Assembly (NCBI RefSeq): GCF_000485595.1
Contig: NW_014577308.1
Coordinates: forward strand, 67,507-122,462
Direction: 5' to 3'
From: Priapulus caudatus
Taxonomy: Eukaryota > Priapulida > Priapulimorpha > Priapulimorphida > Priapulidae
DNA: 54,956 nt
Below, piece after piece: positions 44,582-54,819 of the stretch. Below the pieces are notes generated by a model. That model worked only from the letters and a program-made list of their open reading frames with translations. It had not been told where the DNA came from and ran no database searches. Position 1 is the stretch's first letter. Each line of letters begins with the position of its first letter. A program made the translations under genes and the position numbers.

Positions 44582-47500
44582 GATCTATGTGAAAGTTGAC
44601 AGAGGAAGCCTCTACTACGAGCACACTAATGAGAGAAGCCTGCTTCTTTGACAGATGTAGGCACGAACCGACAGCGACGTTGATCCAGTGTGTACGCGGG
44701 TTAACTGTAAATACAAAAGCCGAGAGCCGCTTGTCTGTCAAAAGTCCCCTCCTATGCTCTTCCTCGCTTGCTTTGCTAGCAACCCAACTCGTTCGAAGCT
44801 GAAATGAGCTTTGGTTGAAAGCTGCAGTCGCCTGGTTCTGGCTGTTTCGGTTGAGTGACAAGGATGTTTTTTGTTTCTTGTGTTCATTATTTATTTAACT
44901 TATTAACATGCAGAAATGTAATGAGTGTAGCCAGTTCCAGTAGCAAGTGTGGTAGTGATTAAAATAGACAGGTTTTATAGGAAGCAATATCTGTTAGGGT
45001 GCAAAATTTGTGTCAAATTTAACATTTCAGTATTGTAATTAGCTCTAGTGCAGGTAGAAATGAAACGTCTGTGCAATAGTGTACTGCAGGCCCTTCTAAA
45101 GGGTAAATTGGGCTAATTATGTAACACCAGGCTAGGTGCATCACTTGAAAGGCGTCAACTGGGATTCGAACCGATTATCAGGGTGACTCTACTACAGTAC
45201 TAGGTGACACGATAAAGCTCATAAGATGGTAGAATGCGGCTTTCCTTCACGTCGGCATGTCAGCTGCATTTCGCAGTGTGAGGAGAGCTGAATGCTACCA
45301 GTCATGTTGAAGATGCGTGACGCGTTTCTAAGAATCTATACTGTATCTCTAAAAACAGCTTCACTTGACTGAATCGCAGGGGCTGAGTTTGGTGCTCAAA
45401 ATCGAAAAACTGCAAAGTGCACGTGCTGCCATGCTGCAATCAATATTCCAGTCAATAAGTCTTTTCTTCCGATAGCTTGTCTACGAAATACGTGTATTTT
45501 TTAGCAAATGCTTACTGTAGGAAGGGGGCATTTGAATGCCATGAAGAATAAGTGTGTTACTCTCTAAAGGTTTATCGCTGGTATCGGTTGTGTAGGCTTG
45601 AAGTCTGCTTTTTGTATTTAACGAATTGTATTCGTGCGTGCGCAGATGTGTGAGCATGCGTGTATCGAACTTCAACTAATAGCGTACGTATTATAATGCG
45701 GTAGGCCTTGTCCGCCCTCCCTCAGAGCCATCCACTCGTTGTTACTATATTAGTTGACATGTTAAATACAAGTGAAGAATCGGTTCTTGTCATCTGTACA
45801 CAGGCAAGTTTGCCATGAGTTACTCGTTATCGTGCGCGTTTAATGCTAGTGTACATAAGATTTGATTTGCCTTTTCGTAAACGGAGAATGATGCCGATTA
45901 TTTTTTAAATGCTTGATGGCAGTCAGTTCTGAAATGTAAGTGTAAATACTTCTGAATGTCTGTGTGTGTTTGTGTAGACATGTTTACTTTCCTTTTCGGA
46001 CAATAGCCGGGTTCTGGCATTATTATGCTCCAACTACATGCTTCAACGAAGGTTGGTTGGCCTTTCGGTTGGTTGTGGTCAGTCAGTTTGTAATCGAATT
46101 GTAGCTTTATTAGGTTTATTGCCCTTTTTCAGTACAGATAACCCCCCACCACCAGAATATGTTTGTATGTTGTGTAATTAATAGGTGGCCTTGTTTGGCG
46201 CTGTCCAAAATGCTTACAGTAATACCTCAGTGGGATAGTATACTAAGAGTAAAGAGGAGAGATGTCTCTATTCTTCACATCCGTCAAAATCTTATTATTC
46301 AGCTGGTATGGTGGTATCTGGGACATGTTGGGGCATTTGCATCGGTCCACTGTTATAAGCATGTAAACTAGTGACATTTTCGCCAATATGTGTTGTTTAC
46401 TTAGTTGGCGATGTATGTGGGACAGTGTGACAACCAGCTATTAAAAATTCACACGACTAAGTCACTATATAGTGTATTTTTGTGAAACGTGGGTTATAAA
46501 TGTTTACTAACCGGAGTGGTGGAGAAACTGACGTGGTGGAAGGCTGTAGCGAACCTAAAACAGACAGTCCCCCTGGTGGCGATAAACATGAACCAAAATA
46601 TATGCTTTTGTCATTCATTATACGTTCATAAAAGTGTGAGTGTAAGAATATAGTTTTGTATCGCATTGCTAGAACCACCACCAACTACGAAAAGTCTCGT
46701 GTGTCAGATTACGACGGTTATAGTTCTGTGATTACAAAACCAAAGAAGATATCAGTGAATCCCGTGTGCGTGTTTTATATAGAATGTGCTTCCCAGTGGT
46801 CGGGCCGGTGTGGAGCCGGCGCTCATATCTACTACACGTGGCTGCCAGCAAGACGTGAGGCTGTGGAAGGTTAGCCTATAGCAGGACGACCATCTCGTGG
46901 TTGTCGACACTGCAGGCTTACACTAAGAACGCACGAAGGTTGGCGCGAGCTGGAGAACAATGGCTCGCATCCGGAACGCACTGAACCACGATGACCTTAT
47001 ATGTGCAGGCACGCTGCAGGCGGCCGAACGCGCAGGCAGGAGGGGGCTTCCGTAGCATAGCCGTTGCATTCCCGCTTGCGAGACTCTGAAATTGCGTGCG
47101 CCTATGTTGGTAGAACCAAGTGAGCATATCGTTGGAGGATTATTTGCATAATAGTGTAAATGAGGGATCGGCGGTAGTTGTGTGAGTGGTTGTCTCTTGC
47201 AGTTTCAATTTTATTCACACAAAACCGTACGAGCAGCCAGCGCGAGCAGAGCTTTATCGAAGAAACGGAATTAAGCATGTGCGTTTTTTAACGATTATTT
47301 AATATGAAGTGGTTGTTTGCGGGTACAAGTTTAATTATCTGTAGGATAATGGAAGTCCGAATCACGCGTAGGCGTTGTGTACAGTGTGCGACTTTCCAAA
47401 AATTGCAACGCAAATTTCATTTTGAGTTAATGAAATTGCTCGCGGCAGATTTGCTCCGCGTATTTTAGTTACACATTTTGTCAGATTGGCAGATATAAAG

Positions 47501-47930
47501 TATAATTTTTGTAAGCTTCTGAGAAAGAGTTTAGTGTGTCCGCAATTCATTGTCATGATATTTGTATATTCAAATGCTATGATATAAACAGTGCTAGACT
47601 ATTTGCATCCGCCAACTACGTATTTTGCTTGCAAACTGTTTGCGGCATTTGTCGTTAATAATCGTGCAGACACTCACCGTACTAGCGTAGGTGTTTAAAC
47701 TGTAATATACTTATAAATTACCAAGTTTACTTGTAGTTTTTATTATTATTATCATTATTATTATTAAATAAGTTGTCACATTTCAGAGAGTAGTGATTAT
47801 GCTCATTAAAGCTTTATTCGAAGCTTCGATTTGTGTGCACGACGTGTGCATGGTTACTCGGGCCTGTAGCCGGCATGCAGTATTTATTCCTGTACAGGTG
47901 TCGATTGATTGTTGTTGAAATAAAATAGAC
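44582..47930 (+). other. Probable Trio 3' untranslated/intergenic region
   Basis: No exon, RNA gene or repeat family recognised across 3.3 kb. Short open frames on both strands lack family resemblance. The transcript end is unknown. Confidence 0.4.
47919..47924 (+). terminator. Candidate polyadenylation signal AATAAA
   Basis: AATAAA within GTTGAAATAAAATAGAC, the first canonical hexamer I noticed downstream of the Trio stop. Its use would imply a 3.3-kb 3' UTR. Without transcript data this is only a candidate. Confidence 0.25.
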
Positions 47931-47989
47931 TTGTAAATGACGTAATTAATCAATTCATGCTTTCGTTCCTTGATTCTCGTTTTGCTTGT

Positions 47990-48140
47990 TTTTAGCTAAC
48001 CTTGACATCGTCAAGATGAGCTATTGCCATGGGTCGTCGTCCGTCGTACGTCCGTCCGTCCGTCCGTCCGTCCGTCCTTCCGTCAACTTTTGGCTACGGT
48101 CAACGATAACTCAGGAGCCGTTTGACCCACATGTTTGAAA
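47990..48140 (+). repeat. CGTCCGTCC repeat with distant CTCATCTGAC-family resemblance
   Basis: TTTTTAGCTAACCTTGACAT, a short GACATCGTC hairpin, then a CGTCCGTCC run and CGTCAACTTTTGG. The layout is the same as the 5' end of 22146-23340 but in different sequence. Such repeats are common in marine invertebrate genomes. Confidence 0.55.
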
Positions 48141-48744
48141 TTGGGTATAGTTGTTACTGCTATGCTCCCATATTGAACGTCCTATTTTGGAGCACGCCAG
48201 TCGACGTACTTTCAAGCCACGGCAATTTTTTGGCAAAAATGGGAATTTCCATTAGTCAGTTCAGGTTCAACGGATTTTGCTCATTTTTTGTATGTGAATG
48301 AATAAGGACCAGGGGTTTTGATATTTAAAAAAAATTATACAAATTACGTAGGTTTTGGCAATTATATAGCATATTATGTAATAGACACGCAGATAACATT
48401 CTGTGGTGTCACACTCGTCTGGTTCGTTTTACAAGATTTCATTGACAATATCTTTAATGCAAAATTGGTATTTCCTCTCCACCCTGCCGATAAAACGTCT
48501 ACATTAGAGTAAAGTTTTACAAAACATGCCGCAACGCAGCATAACCTATTTATTTCGAACGCCATCGCTAAGAAATATTAAAGCGGGTATAGCGCCATCC
48601 ACCGTCACAAATTGATTCATTTTGGTTTATAAATTATTATTGCGATATACAGATGGCAACCGTGTGCTACCGCCTAGAAAAACTCATCTTTTAATGGGAA
48701 AGGTTGCCCATTGGATTTGTTCATATTGCCGACCTCCTCATGTG

Positions 48745-49075
48745 CACGTGCGCGTGTACGTGCGCGCACGCGTGTACCTTTCCTCCGTGTACAACAGGTG
48801 TACGTGAGTGTATCTGCCGTACACAGATGGACATGACCGCACGCGCGCATGAGCGCACGTACACTCGTGCGTGCATGTACACGCGTGCGCGTACATACAC
48901 GCATGCGCGCACACACACGCATGCGCGCACATACACGCGTGGGTGCACGTACACGCGTGTGTGCATGCACATGCGTGCGCGCACATACACGCATGCGCGC
49001 ACATACACGCATGCGTGCACATACACGTCTGCGCGCACGTACGCGCATGTGCTCGCACGCACGCGACACTCACGT
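48745..49075. repeat. Alternating purine-pyrimidine array (CACGCATGCGCGCACATA)n
   Basis: About 330 bp built from ACACGCATGCGCGCACATAC-like units with near-perfect purine/pyrimidine alternation. All six frames stay open as Cys/His/Ala/Arg or Thr/Arg repeats, which explains the long overlapping frames here. Confidence 0.85.
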
Positions 49076-49079
49076 GCCT

Positions 49080-49124
49080 CAAGGAGCTAAATATAACTAT
49101 ATTATAAATATATTTAGCTCCTTG
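49080..49124. mobile_element. Possible CARGAG-related palindrome, 45 bp
   Basis: CAAGGAGCTAAATATA pairs with TATATTTAGCTCCTTG. The flanks CGTGCCT and CCGTGCA share CGTGC but not in register, so a target duplication is not shown and membership of the family is doubtful. Confidence 0.4.
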
Positions 49125-49411
49125 CCGTGCATCTGTTGTAGGCAGGCAGACTGTACACGCATGCGCGTGTGCACATAAGGAGCTCGGCCGCACATGCTTG
49201 GACAAACTCAATCCCCTCGTGGCAACACCGGCATCCTGAATCTGTGACTGTGCACGAGTCTTTGCACGCACGCCTGTACGTGCGGTACCTCGGCTTTTAT
49301 GCCACAGAGTTGTGTTAGCTTCCTTGCCTGACTCGCAGTGTTATTATTACAATAATCCGTTACTTCTGTCTGCACGGTGGGCGGGATGTGCCTGTCGTCG
49401 TCGCCGTCGCC

Positions 49412-49412
49412 G

Positions 49413-49463
<51 letters not shown>
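49412..49463. repeat. (GTT)n microsatellite
   Basis: About seventeen GTT units. It reads as poly-Gln/Asn on the minus strand, but the frame has no other gene-like character. Confidence 0.85.
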
Positions 49464-49466
<3 letters not shown>

Positions 49467-49761
49467 GTTGCAATGTTTCTTGTTGGCGGCGGCAACGGAG
49501 AGGAGAACAGGGAGAAGAGAAGGATGTTGGGGATGCGGATCAGGATAAGTGAGTGCGCATGGGAGTAAGAGGCGGGTGAGCAGCAATGATTAGGGTTGGC
49601 TTTATGGTTGGATAATTCCTTCCTCGTGTTTTCCTCTCTCGATGTTTGTTAGACTTGTCGTCAGTCGTAAAATATTAGTGCATCTAGCCGATCGGCCGTG
49701 TTACGAAAATCTTGGCTCGCTCTCCTCTCTCTCTCTCTCTCTCTCTTGTAAAGCTTCTCAC

Positions 49762-50055
49762 TTCTAATAATGTCGGAGGGAGTCTCCGTGAACAGTTCCA
49801 GGCAGGCTTCCTCGTTCCTCACGTAGCTGCAGTCGTCATTGACGGCGAGGCACTGGTCATCGCATCTCTCGATGGCTGGCGTCCAAATCGTGTTGCCCGG
49901 GCATCTACGGATCTTCGGCCAGCCGTGGTCACAGATGTAGAACACCTGACAGTCGGTGGCGTCCGTCGAGAAGTTCAGCGCGCCGATGTTCGGGTTACAG
50001 TCATCTTCGGCCTTTATTGGCACACCGAGCCGCTTTTCTACGGGCCCAGCGGCAG
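49762..50055 (-). CDS. Exon with peritrophin-A/CBM14 chitin-binding domain
   Basis: A minus-strand exon of 294 nt between acceptor CATTGCAG and donor GTGAGA. The protein has DDCNPNIGALNFSTDATDC, QVFYICDHGWPKIRRCPG and NTIWTPAIERCDDQC: six Cys spaced as in CBM14, with the aromatic F-Y and W-P positions of the chitin-binding face. More Cys follow (CLAVNDDCSY, EEACLEL). CBM14 proteins are usually secreted and bind chitin in cuticle, shell matrix or gut lining. The exon has open phase at both ends, so other exons exist to the right (5') and left (3'); I could not identify them. It is convergent to Trio. Confidence 0.75.
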
Positions 50056-50235
50056 CTGCAATGTCATGCAATGTGTTACACCTGATGCGTGCGTCTCTAT
50101 ATACTGACTATAACCGATATATATACCGACTATATATGACATATATAAATATATGGTCGAAGCGACGAAACAGTATTACAATTATTACCGTAATAGTACA
50201 ATCCACAATAAAAATGCGATGGATTTTCGATTTAC

Positions 50236-50243
50236 AGCCAACC

Positions 50244-50335
<92 letters not shown>

Positions 50336-50660
50336 GTTCGCTCACTCGCTCGCTCCTTAATTTCTCTCTCTCTCTCGCTCTCTCTCTCCTCTCTCTCTCT
50401 CTTCTCTCTCTCTCGCTCTCTCTCGCTCTCTTCTCTATATATATATATATAAGAATATAATATCAGGAGTAGATAATAGAAGATTCTCTATCTCTCTATC
50501 TCTCTATCTCTCTCTCTCTTCTATTATCTACTCCTGATAATATATATATGTGTATCGCACTCTCTCTCGCGCGCGCCCTCCCCCTTCTCTCTCTCTTTCG
50601 CGCGCTCTCCCTCTTTCTTTCTCGCTCGCTCTCTTTCTCTCCCCCTCTCTTTATTTATCT
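50236..50660. repeat. (CT)n-rich region
   Basis: Long CT runs at 50236-50437 and 50551-50650, interrupted by the palindromic element at 50464-50536. Frames are Ser/Leu or Arg/Glu repeats. Confidence 0.85.
50464..50536. mobile_element. CARGAG palindromic element, 73 bp
   Basis: CAGGAGTAGATAATAGAAGA at the left, complement ending CTACTCCTG at the right, CT-rich loop. Perfect 7-bp direct repeats ATAATAT (50457-50463, 50537-50543). Same terminal subtype as 41990-42777. Confidence 0.8.
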
Positions 50661-50737
50661 CCCACCCCTTCCTCACTGTGTTATATGTACTCACAGCGAT
50701 ACAAGCATTATTCATACATACACCACGCTTTATCTAA

Positions 50738-50893
50738 CACACAGATGCCAGGTTGATATCTCGCATAAAATCTCACAGTGAAGCTTTCGTTGCACCGCTT
50801 TTCTCTCTCTAGTTCCGTTTCACAGAGATAGTTCCGTCACCCCAACCAACACACAGATGCCAGGTTGATATCTCGCATAAAATCTCATAGTGA
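50738..50893 (+). repeat. Direct duplication of a ~44-bp segment
   Basis: ACACACAGATGCCAGGTTGA ... CTCGCATAAAATCTCA occurs at 50738-50778 and again at 50849-50889, 111 bp apart. It is unrelated to the other repeats. From here to 53025 I see no gene apart from unassigned short frames. Confidence 0.8.
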
Positions 50894-53025
50894 CGAATTC
50901 GCGAATTCCCGTGGCCAAGCAGGTGGTGCACATCGCAAATTATGACCTTACTACTTCGTTGGGGCGGCACTGCCCGCCTCATTCCCATTCCTACCCTAAG
51001 GTATAGCGATTGGGACATCGCCACCTCGGCGACATAGCGTAACAATTTTAATATCGAACTGTTCCAGAGTGTGTGCTCAATACAGTTTTATAATTTCAAC
51101 AAAATATACATACAACAAAATGTGTTTCGTTTACCATCATACACTACTTCTCATGCGCAGCGCTGGGAAAGACCAACTGCAGCGAAAAATGTACATAAAT
51201 ATATTCGGCGTTGCGGGTAATCATATTGTTGAGATACCTGAGCGCACTCTGATTTTATAAAATAAGGGAGGAAATGTGTTTTAGATCTTTCATAGATGAC
51301 TATTCCCGAGTATATCCCATTTGTTTTAAATGCACAATTCCAACCAAATGTGATTTCTGTTATTAGATAGCAGTTAGGCGCATATAGACACGTCTGCTCG
51401 TATAATTTTTCTACGATAAGGAGGGTTGGAAGATTTTCCGTTTTTTAATTATTGAATTGAGTCATTAGGATAAACAAGTCGCAAGCTATATAGTTCTGAG
51501 TATGTGCTTCATATAAGTGTATAACTTCAACAAAAATATATACAAATATATTTTGTTTAGCTTCCATCGTACGCTACTTTTTATCGACTCTATCTCTATA
51601 TCTCTATCTTTTACAGCACGAAAAATGTACGGAATCGGCATATCCCGATTCCGTACAATTGGACTCCCTCTTCTTATATAAGGGAGCCAATACGTACGTT
51701 TCACATTTTATATACCTATTCCCGAGAATGCCTTCTCTCTTATAAAAACGCACTTCTACCAAAATGTGACTTAAATTCTGCGATGATTTCGATGATTACG
51801 GCGTGCAATGAAGTAGGCCCCCTAGGCCCCTAATTGCACAGGGCCAACATTTTTTTTAGATATAACTATACTGTTAACTTCCACGCCTGACCTTATAATT
51901 AATCTATCACACGTTGGAATAATTGAAAAACTTGAGGAGTTTTGGAATAACCTTTGCCTCATAATTATTAATGAAGAAGGATTTGGATCAATACCTATAC
52001 TTCTGAGTATATGGGGCGAGTAATCGGGATATTATGAGATTCGGGCCGGGCTCCTTCTTATCGTATAAAGGAAGCAATGAGTTCCCCATTTTTCCAGAAA
52101 ACTGTTTATGATCTGACAAATTTTGATTAGGGGCTACCTCTAGCAGATAGTATAGACATGCGCAGAGTATACATTCACGCCTGGCCGTACTTTTAAGGAG
52201 GTTTGTTGGATTTGCCGCGATTGATTATAATTATAATAGGATCATCATTTTTCATACCACACTACTCCTGAATATGTAGGCCTACATAGACTAAGAATAA
52301 CTTACTATTAGTCTTCTTATTTATAGTTATTATTATTAGTTTACAGTTCTTATTATTCTTCGGTGTATAATGCCAATCAAATTAACGTGTGCATCAGGGC
52401 CGGCCGGGCTAGTGCACGTGGCCGGGCACGTGCAAAACGCGCGTGGCTCCAGGCAAAATGAGTTAGCTGCGGCCGATACACCATAGTTAGTAGAGGCATA
52501 GGTAGAGGGAAACCCAGGTCTCCCTCTACTAACTAATTCGTAGTGTAAACGTGCATGCAGCGGCGTGCGTGCGGTGTAGCTATTGGCCTTACGTATACGT
52601 GTATGTTGCAGAGGAGCACTTGAACAGCATTTACAGGAAATTATCGGCAATAATAGGCGAAAGAGAGTAGAGAAGCATTTGAAAGTATTTGAAGCATTGA
52701 GAAGCATTGAGCGTAGAGAAGACTTTGGTAGACCTAAGACTTAAGATTTGGTAGTAAATACGTTTCGTGTTTATTTAGCATTATTTTTCTTTATTGAGAC
52801 GCTCCAAGTTGTGAAACAAACGGTATATATTGCCAAATTTATGGATCTGTGATAAAAAAAAAAAGCGTCCAGGACCAATGGCAATGACCAGCTGCATGCA
52901 TGGGTGCAAGTGACGCTGCATGGGTGCAAGTGACGCGCACGTGATATGATAACATAAGTAAACGCTGCAGGCACTTCATAATTTTCTGTGTTGTTCAGTT
53001 CTGCTTGTGAGCACAACGTGTTAGC

Positions 53026-53128
53026 ATGGTTCTACAGGCCCTGGTCGCGCTCGCCGCTGCCTATGTCATATATTGTGTTTTTGCTGGTCGGACCCCACTT
53101 CCGATCAGTGGGAAATACGCACAACCCG
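53026..53128 (+). CDS. First coding exon of an unrecognised membrane-anchored protein
   Basis: ATG at 53026 opens MVLQALVALAAAYVIYCVFA then GRTPLPISGKYAQP plus one base. The first ~20 residues form one hydrophobic helix, a signal anchor or signal peptide, followed by a Gly-Arg-Thr-Pro turn. Donor GTATGG. The trailing G joins GG of the exon at 53431 to give Gly (QP-G-KWY), so the two exons are phase compatible. The ATG context (TTAGCATGG) has G at +4. I do not recognise the family. Confidence 0.6.
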
Positions 53129-53430
53129 GTATGGCTTGTACAGTGGTGTCAACTGCTTCTTTAATTCTAATATTTTCCTCATGCACTCCAGCATGAATTT
53201 ATTTGTTCCTTGATATATAGTGTCGTTGGCCCGGGCCAAGCCTATATATACTATAGTTTAGCACGGCTCCCGGATTAGTTTAGCACATGTGCGAAAACAC
53301 ATATTTGTAGAATGTATTATAAATATGTAGGGTCCCAAACTATCATTTTAGTACGTCTTCACTCCAACAATTTATTTGTAACGAATGAATTATTGCACTA
53401 TACCTAACATTGCTGTGAATTTGTTTATAG

Positions 53431-53594
53431 GGAAGTGGTATTCATTAAAGCGGGCAATCGTGTATATTTACTGTCTTGTACGAAAGTGGAGACTGTCTGC
53501 CAAGTTACCAGCAGGTGGCGATTGTTTATTATTGGAAACCAAATATGGCTGTGCTGGATTGGAGCAACCAAAATCTCTTCCCGTTCACCCATTG
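53431..53594 (+). CDS. Second exon of the unrecognised membrane-anchored protein
   Basis: (G)KWYSLKRAIVYIYCLVRKWR, LSAKLPAGGDCLLLETKYGC, AGLEQPKSLPVHPL. Acceptor GTTTATAG, donor GTATGT, leaving phase 0. KRAIVYIYCLVRKW could be a second hydrophobic, basic-flanked helix. The AGLEQPKSLPVHPL end looks like conserved globular sequence, but I cannot name it. No further exon is visible before the window ends. Confidence 0.6.
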
Positions 53595-53782
53595 GTATGT
53601 TCATTCACTGAGCCGTGTATTTATAATTATTTCCCATCCCTCATCGTTAATAATACTAGGCCAGCAAACTACAGATAAAATGTTATTACAAACCGAAACC
53701 TGTTGACTGCAATTTCAAATTTGCAGGTCGTATAACTGACAATGTGCCTGTGGATCGATCATGCTGTTTTAGTTGGAAAAGA

Positions 53783-53920
53783 GTTAAGACTGAAAGAACT
53801 TAAGACTGAAGACTTAAGACTTTAAGAACTTAAGACTTAAGAACTTAAGACTGAAGACTGAAAAACCTAAGACTGAAGACTTAAGACGAAAAGACTTAAG
53901 ACTTTAGTTGGAAAGACTTA
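53783..53920 (+). repeat. AAGACTTAAGACTGA short tandem repeat
   Basis: Irregular repeats of GAACTTAAGACT/GACTGAAGACTTAA directly before the hairpin element at 53913. Confidence 0.75.
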
Positions 53921-54090
53921 ATCCCCGCGGGCACTCTGTGCGGGCGAGCCCACAATGTAGGGGTGGTCGGGTAGGGTATGGTTAAGGTTAGGGTTAGAGT
54001 TAGGCCTACCCGACCCTAGCTACCCTACCCGACCACCCCTATATATACACTGTGGGCTCACCCTCACAGAGTGCCCGGGGATTAGTCTTA
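53913..54090. mobile_element. Hairpin with degenerate TTAGGG core, third arm type
   Basis: The left AAGACTTAATCCCCGCGGGC ACTCTGTGCGGG and the inverted right end share about 40 bp. An inner pair GGGGTGGTCGGGTAGGGTA follows. The centre reads GGTTAAGGTTAGGGTTAGAG. No clear target duplication. Its outer ends do not match the GC(N)5-6 GGGTC type. Confidence 0.65.
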
Positions 54091-54156
54091 CCCCTGTTTT
54101 TAGTTAGGCAGTGCATATAGCCACGTGGGTTTTGGTGTCGTCGCTGTTAATGTAAT

Positions 54157-54194
54157 CAAGAGTACATAATAGAGATCTCTATTATGTACTCTTG
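54157..54194. mobile_element. CARGAG palindromic mini-element, 38 bp
   Basis: CAAGAGTACATAATAGAG pairs perfectly with CTCTATTATGTACTCTTG. Perfect 7-bp direct repeats ATGTAAT (54150-54156, 54195-54201). Same length as 36009-36046 with 34 of 38 bases alike. Confidence 0.82.
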
Positions 54195-54255
54195 ATGTAA
54201 TGACTAATGTAATGTAATGTAATGTTAATGTAATGTGCTCGTTGCTGTTAGTAAC

Positions 54256-54547
54256 GCTCATAGGGTCTATGCATGTCCCCCAGGGTACTGCCGGAACGTA
54301 CCCTGGGTACGGTCCGGTATACCGGAACGTACCCTGGTCACTATTTGATATGGTTAGGGTTAGGATTAGGGTTAGGGTTAGGGTTAGGATTAGGGAGTAG
54401 GCGTAGGCGACTCCATGCATAGACTCGTTAGTGGAGTAGGCGAGGTACGGTCCGGCATATTAGATAGCACCAGGGTACGTTACGGTATACCGGACCGTAC
54501 CCAGGTTACGTTCCGGCAGTACCCCGGGGGACATAGACCCTCTCAGC
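54256..54547. mobile_element. TTAGGG-cored hairpin element, 292 bp
   Basis: The termini GCTCATAGGGTCTATG and GCTGAGAGGGTCTATG (inverted) hold GGAACGTACCCTGG arms around GGTTAGGGTTAGGATTAGGG at 54352-54393. Perfect 9-bp direct repeats GTTAGTAAC lie at 54247-54255 and 54548-54556. Confidence 0.87.
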
Positions 54548-54556
54548 GTTAGTAAC

Positions 54557-54819
54557 GCTCATAGGGTCTATGTCCCCCAGGGTACTGCCGGAACGTACCC
54601 TGGTACTATCTAATATGCCGGACCGTACCTCGCCTACTCCACTAACGAGTCGCCTACGCCTACTCCCTAACCCTAACCCGAAACCGAGCCCTAACCCTAA
54701 CCCTAACCCTAATCCTATCCCTAACCATATCAAATAGTGACCAGGGTACGTTCCGGTATACCGGATCGTACCCCAGGGTACGTTCCGGCAGTACCCTGGG
54801 GGACATAGACTCTATGAGC
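54557..54819. mobile_element. TTAGGG-cored hairpin element, adjacent copy in opposite orientation
   Basis: Starts GCTCATAGGGTCTATGTCCC directly after the GTTAGTAAC shared with the previous element. The core is CCCTAACCCTAACCCTAATCC and it ends ATAGACTCTATGAGC. The right flank ACTAGTACT matches GTTAGTAAC at only 6 of 9 positions. Its core runs opposite to that of 54256-54547. Confidence 0.8.

Noticed and set aside
48674-49271. Cys/His/Arg-rich frames of up to 177 residues
   Set aside because: Produced by the alternating CACGCATGCGCG repeat; every frame on both strands is open.
50900-51045. Possible small RNA gene (structured-looking GC-balanced stretch)
   Set aside because: No match by eye to 5S, tRNA, U1, U2, U4, U5, U6 or U12 landmarks, and no box elements seen.
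54352-54727. True chromosome end because of TTAGGG repeats
   Set aside because: The repeats are short, occur in both orientations, sit inside hairpins with target duplications, and also occur 30-40 kb away.
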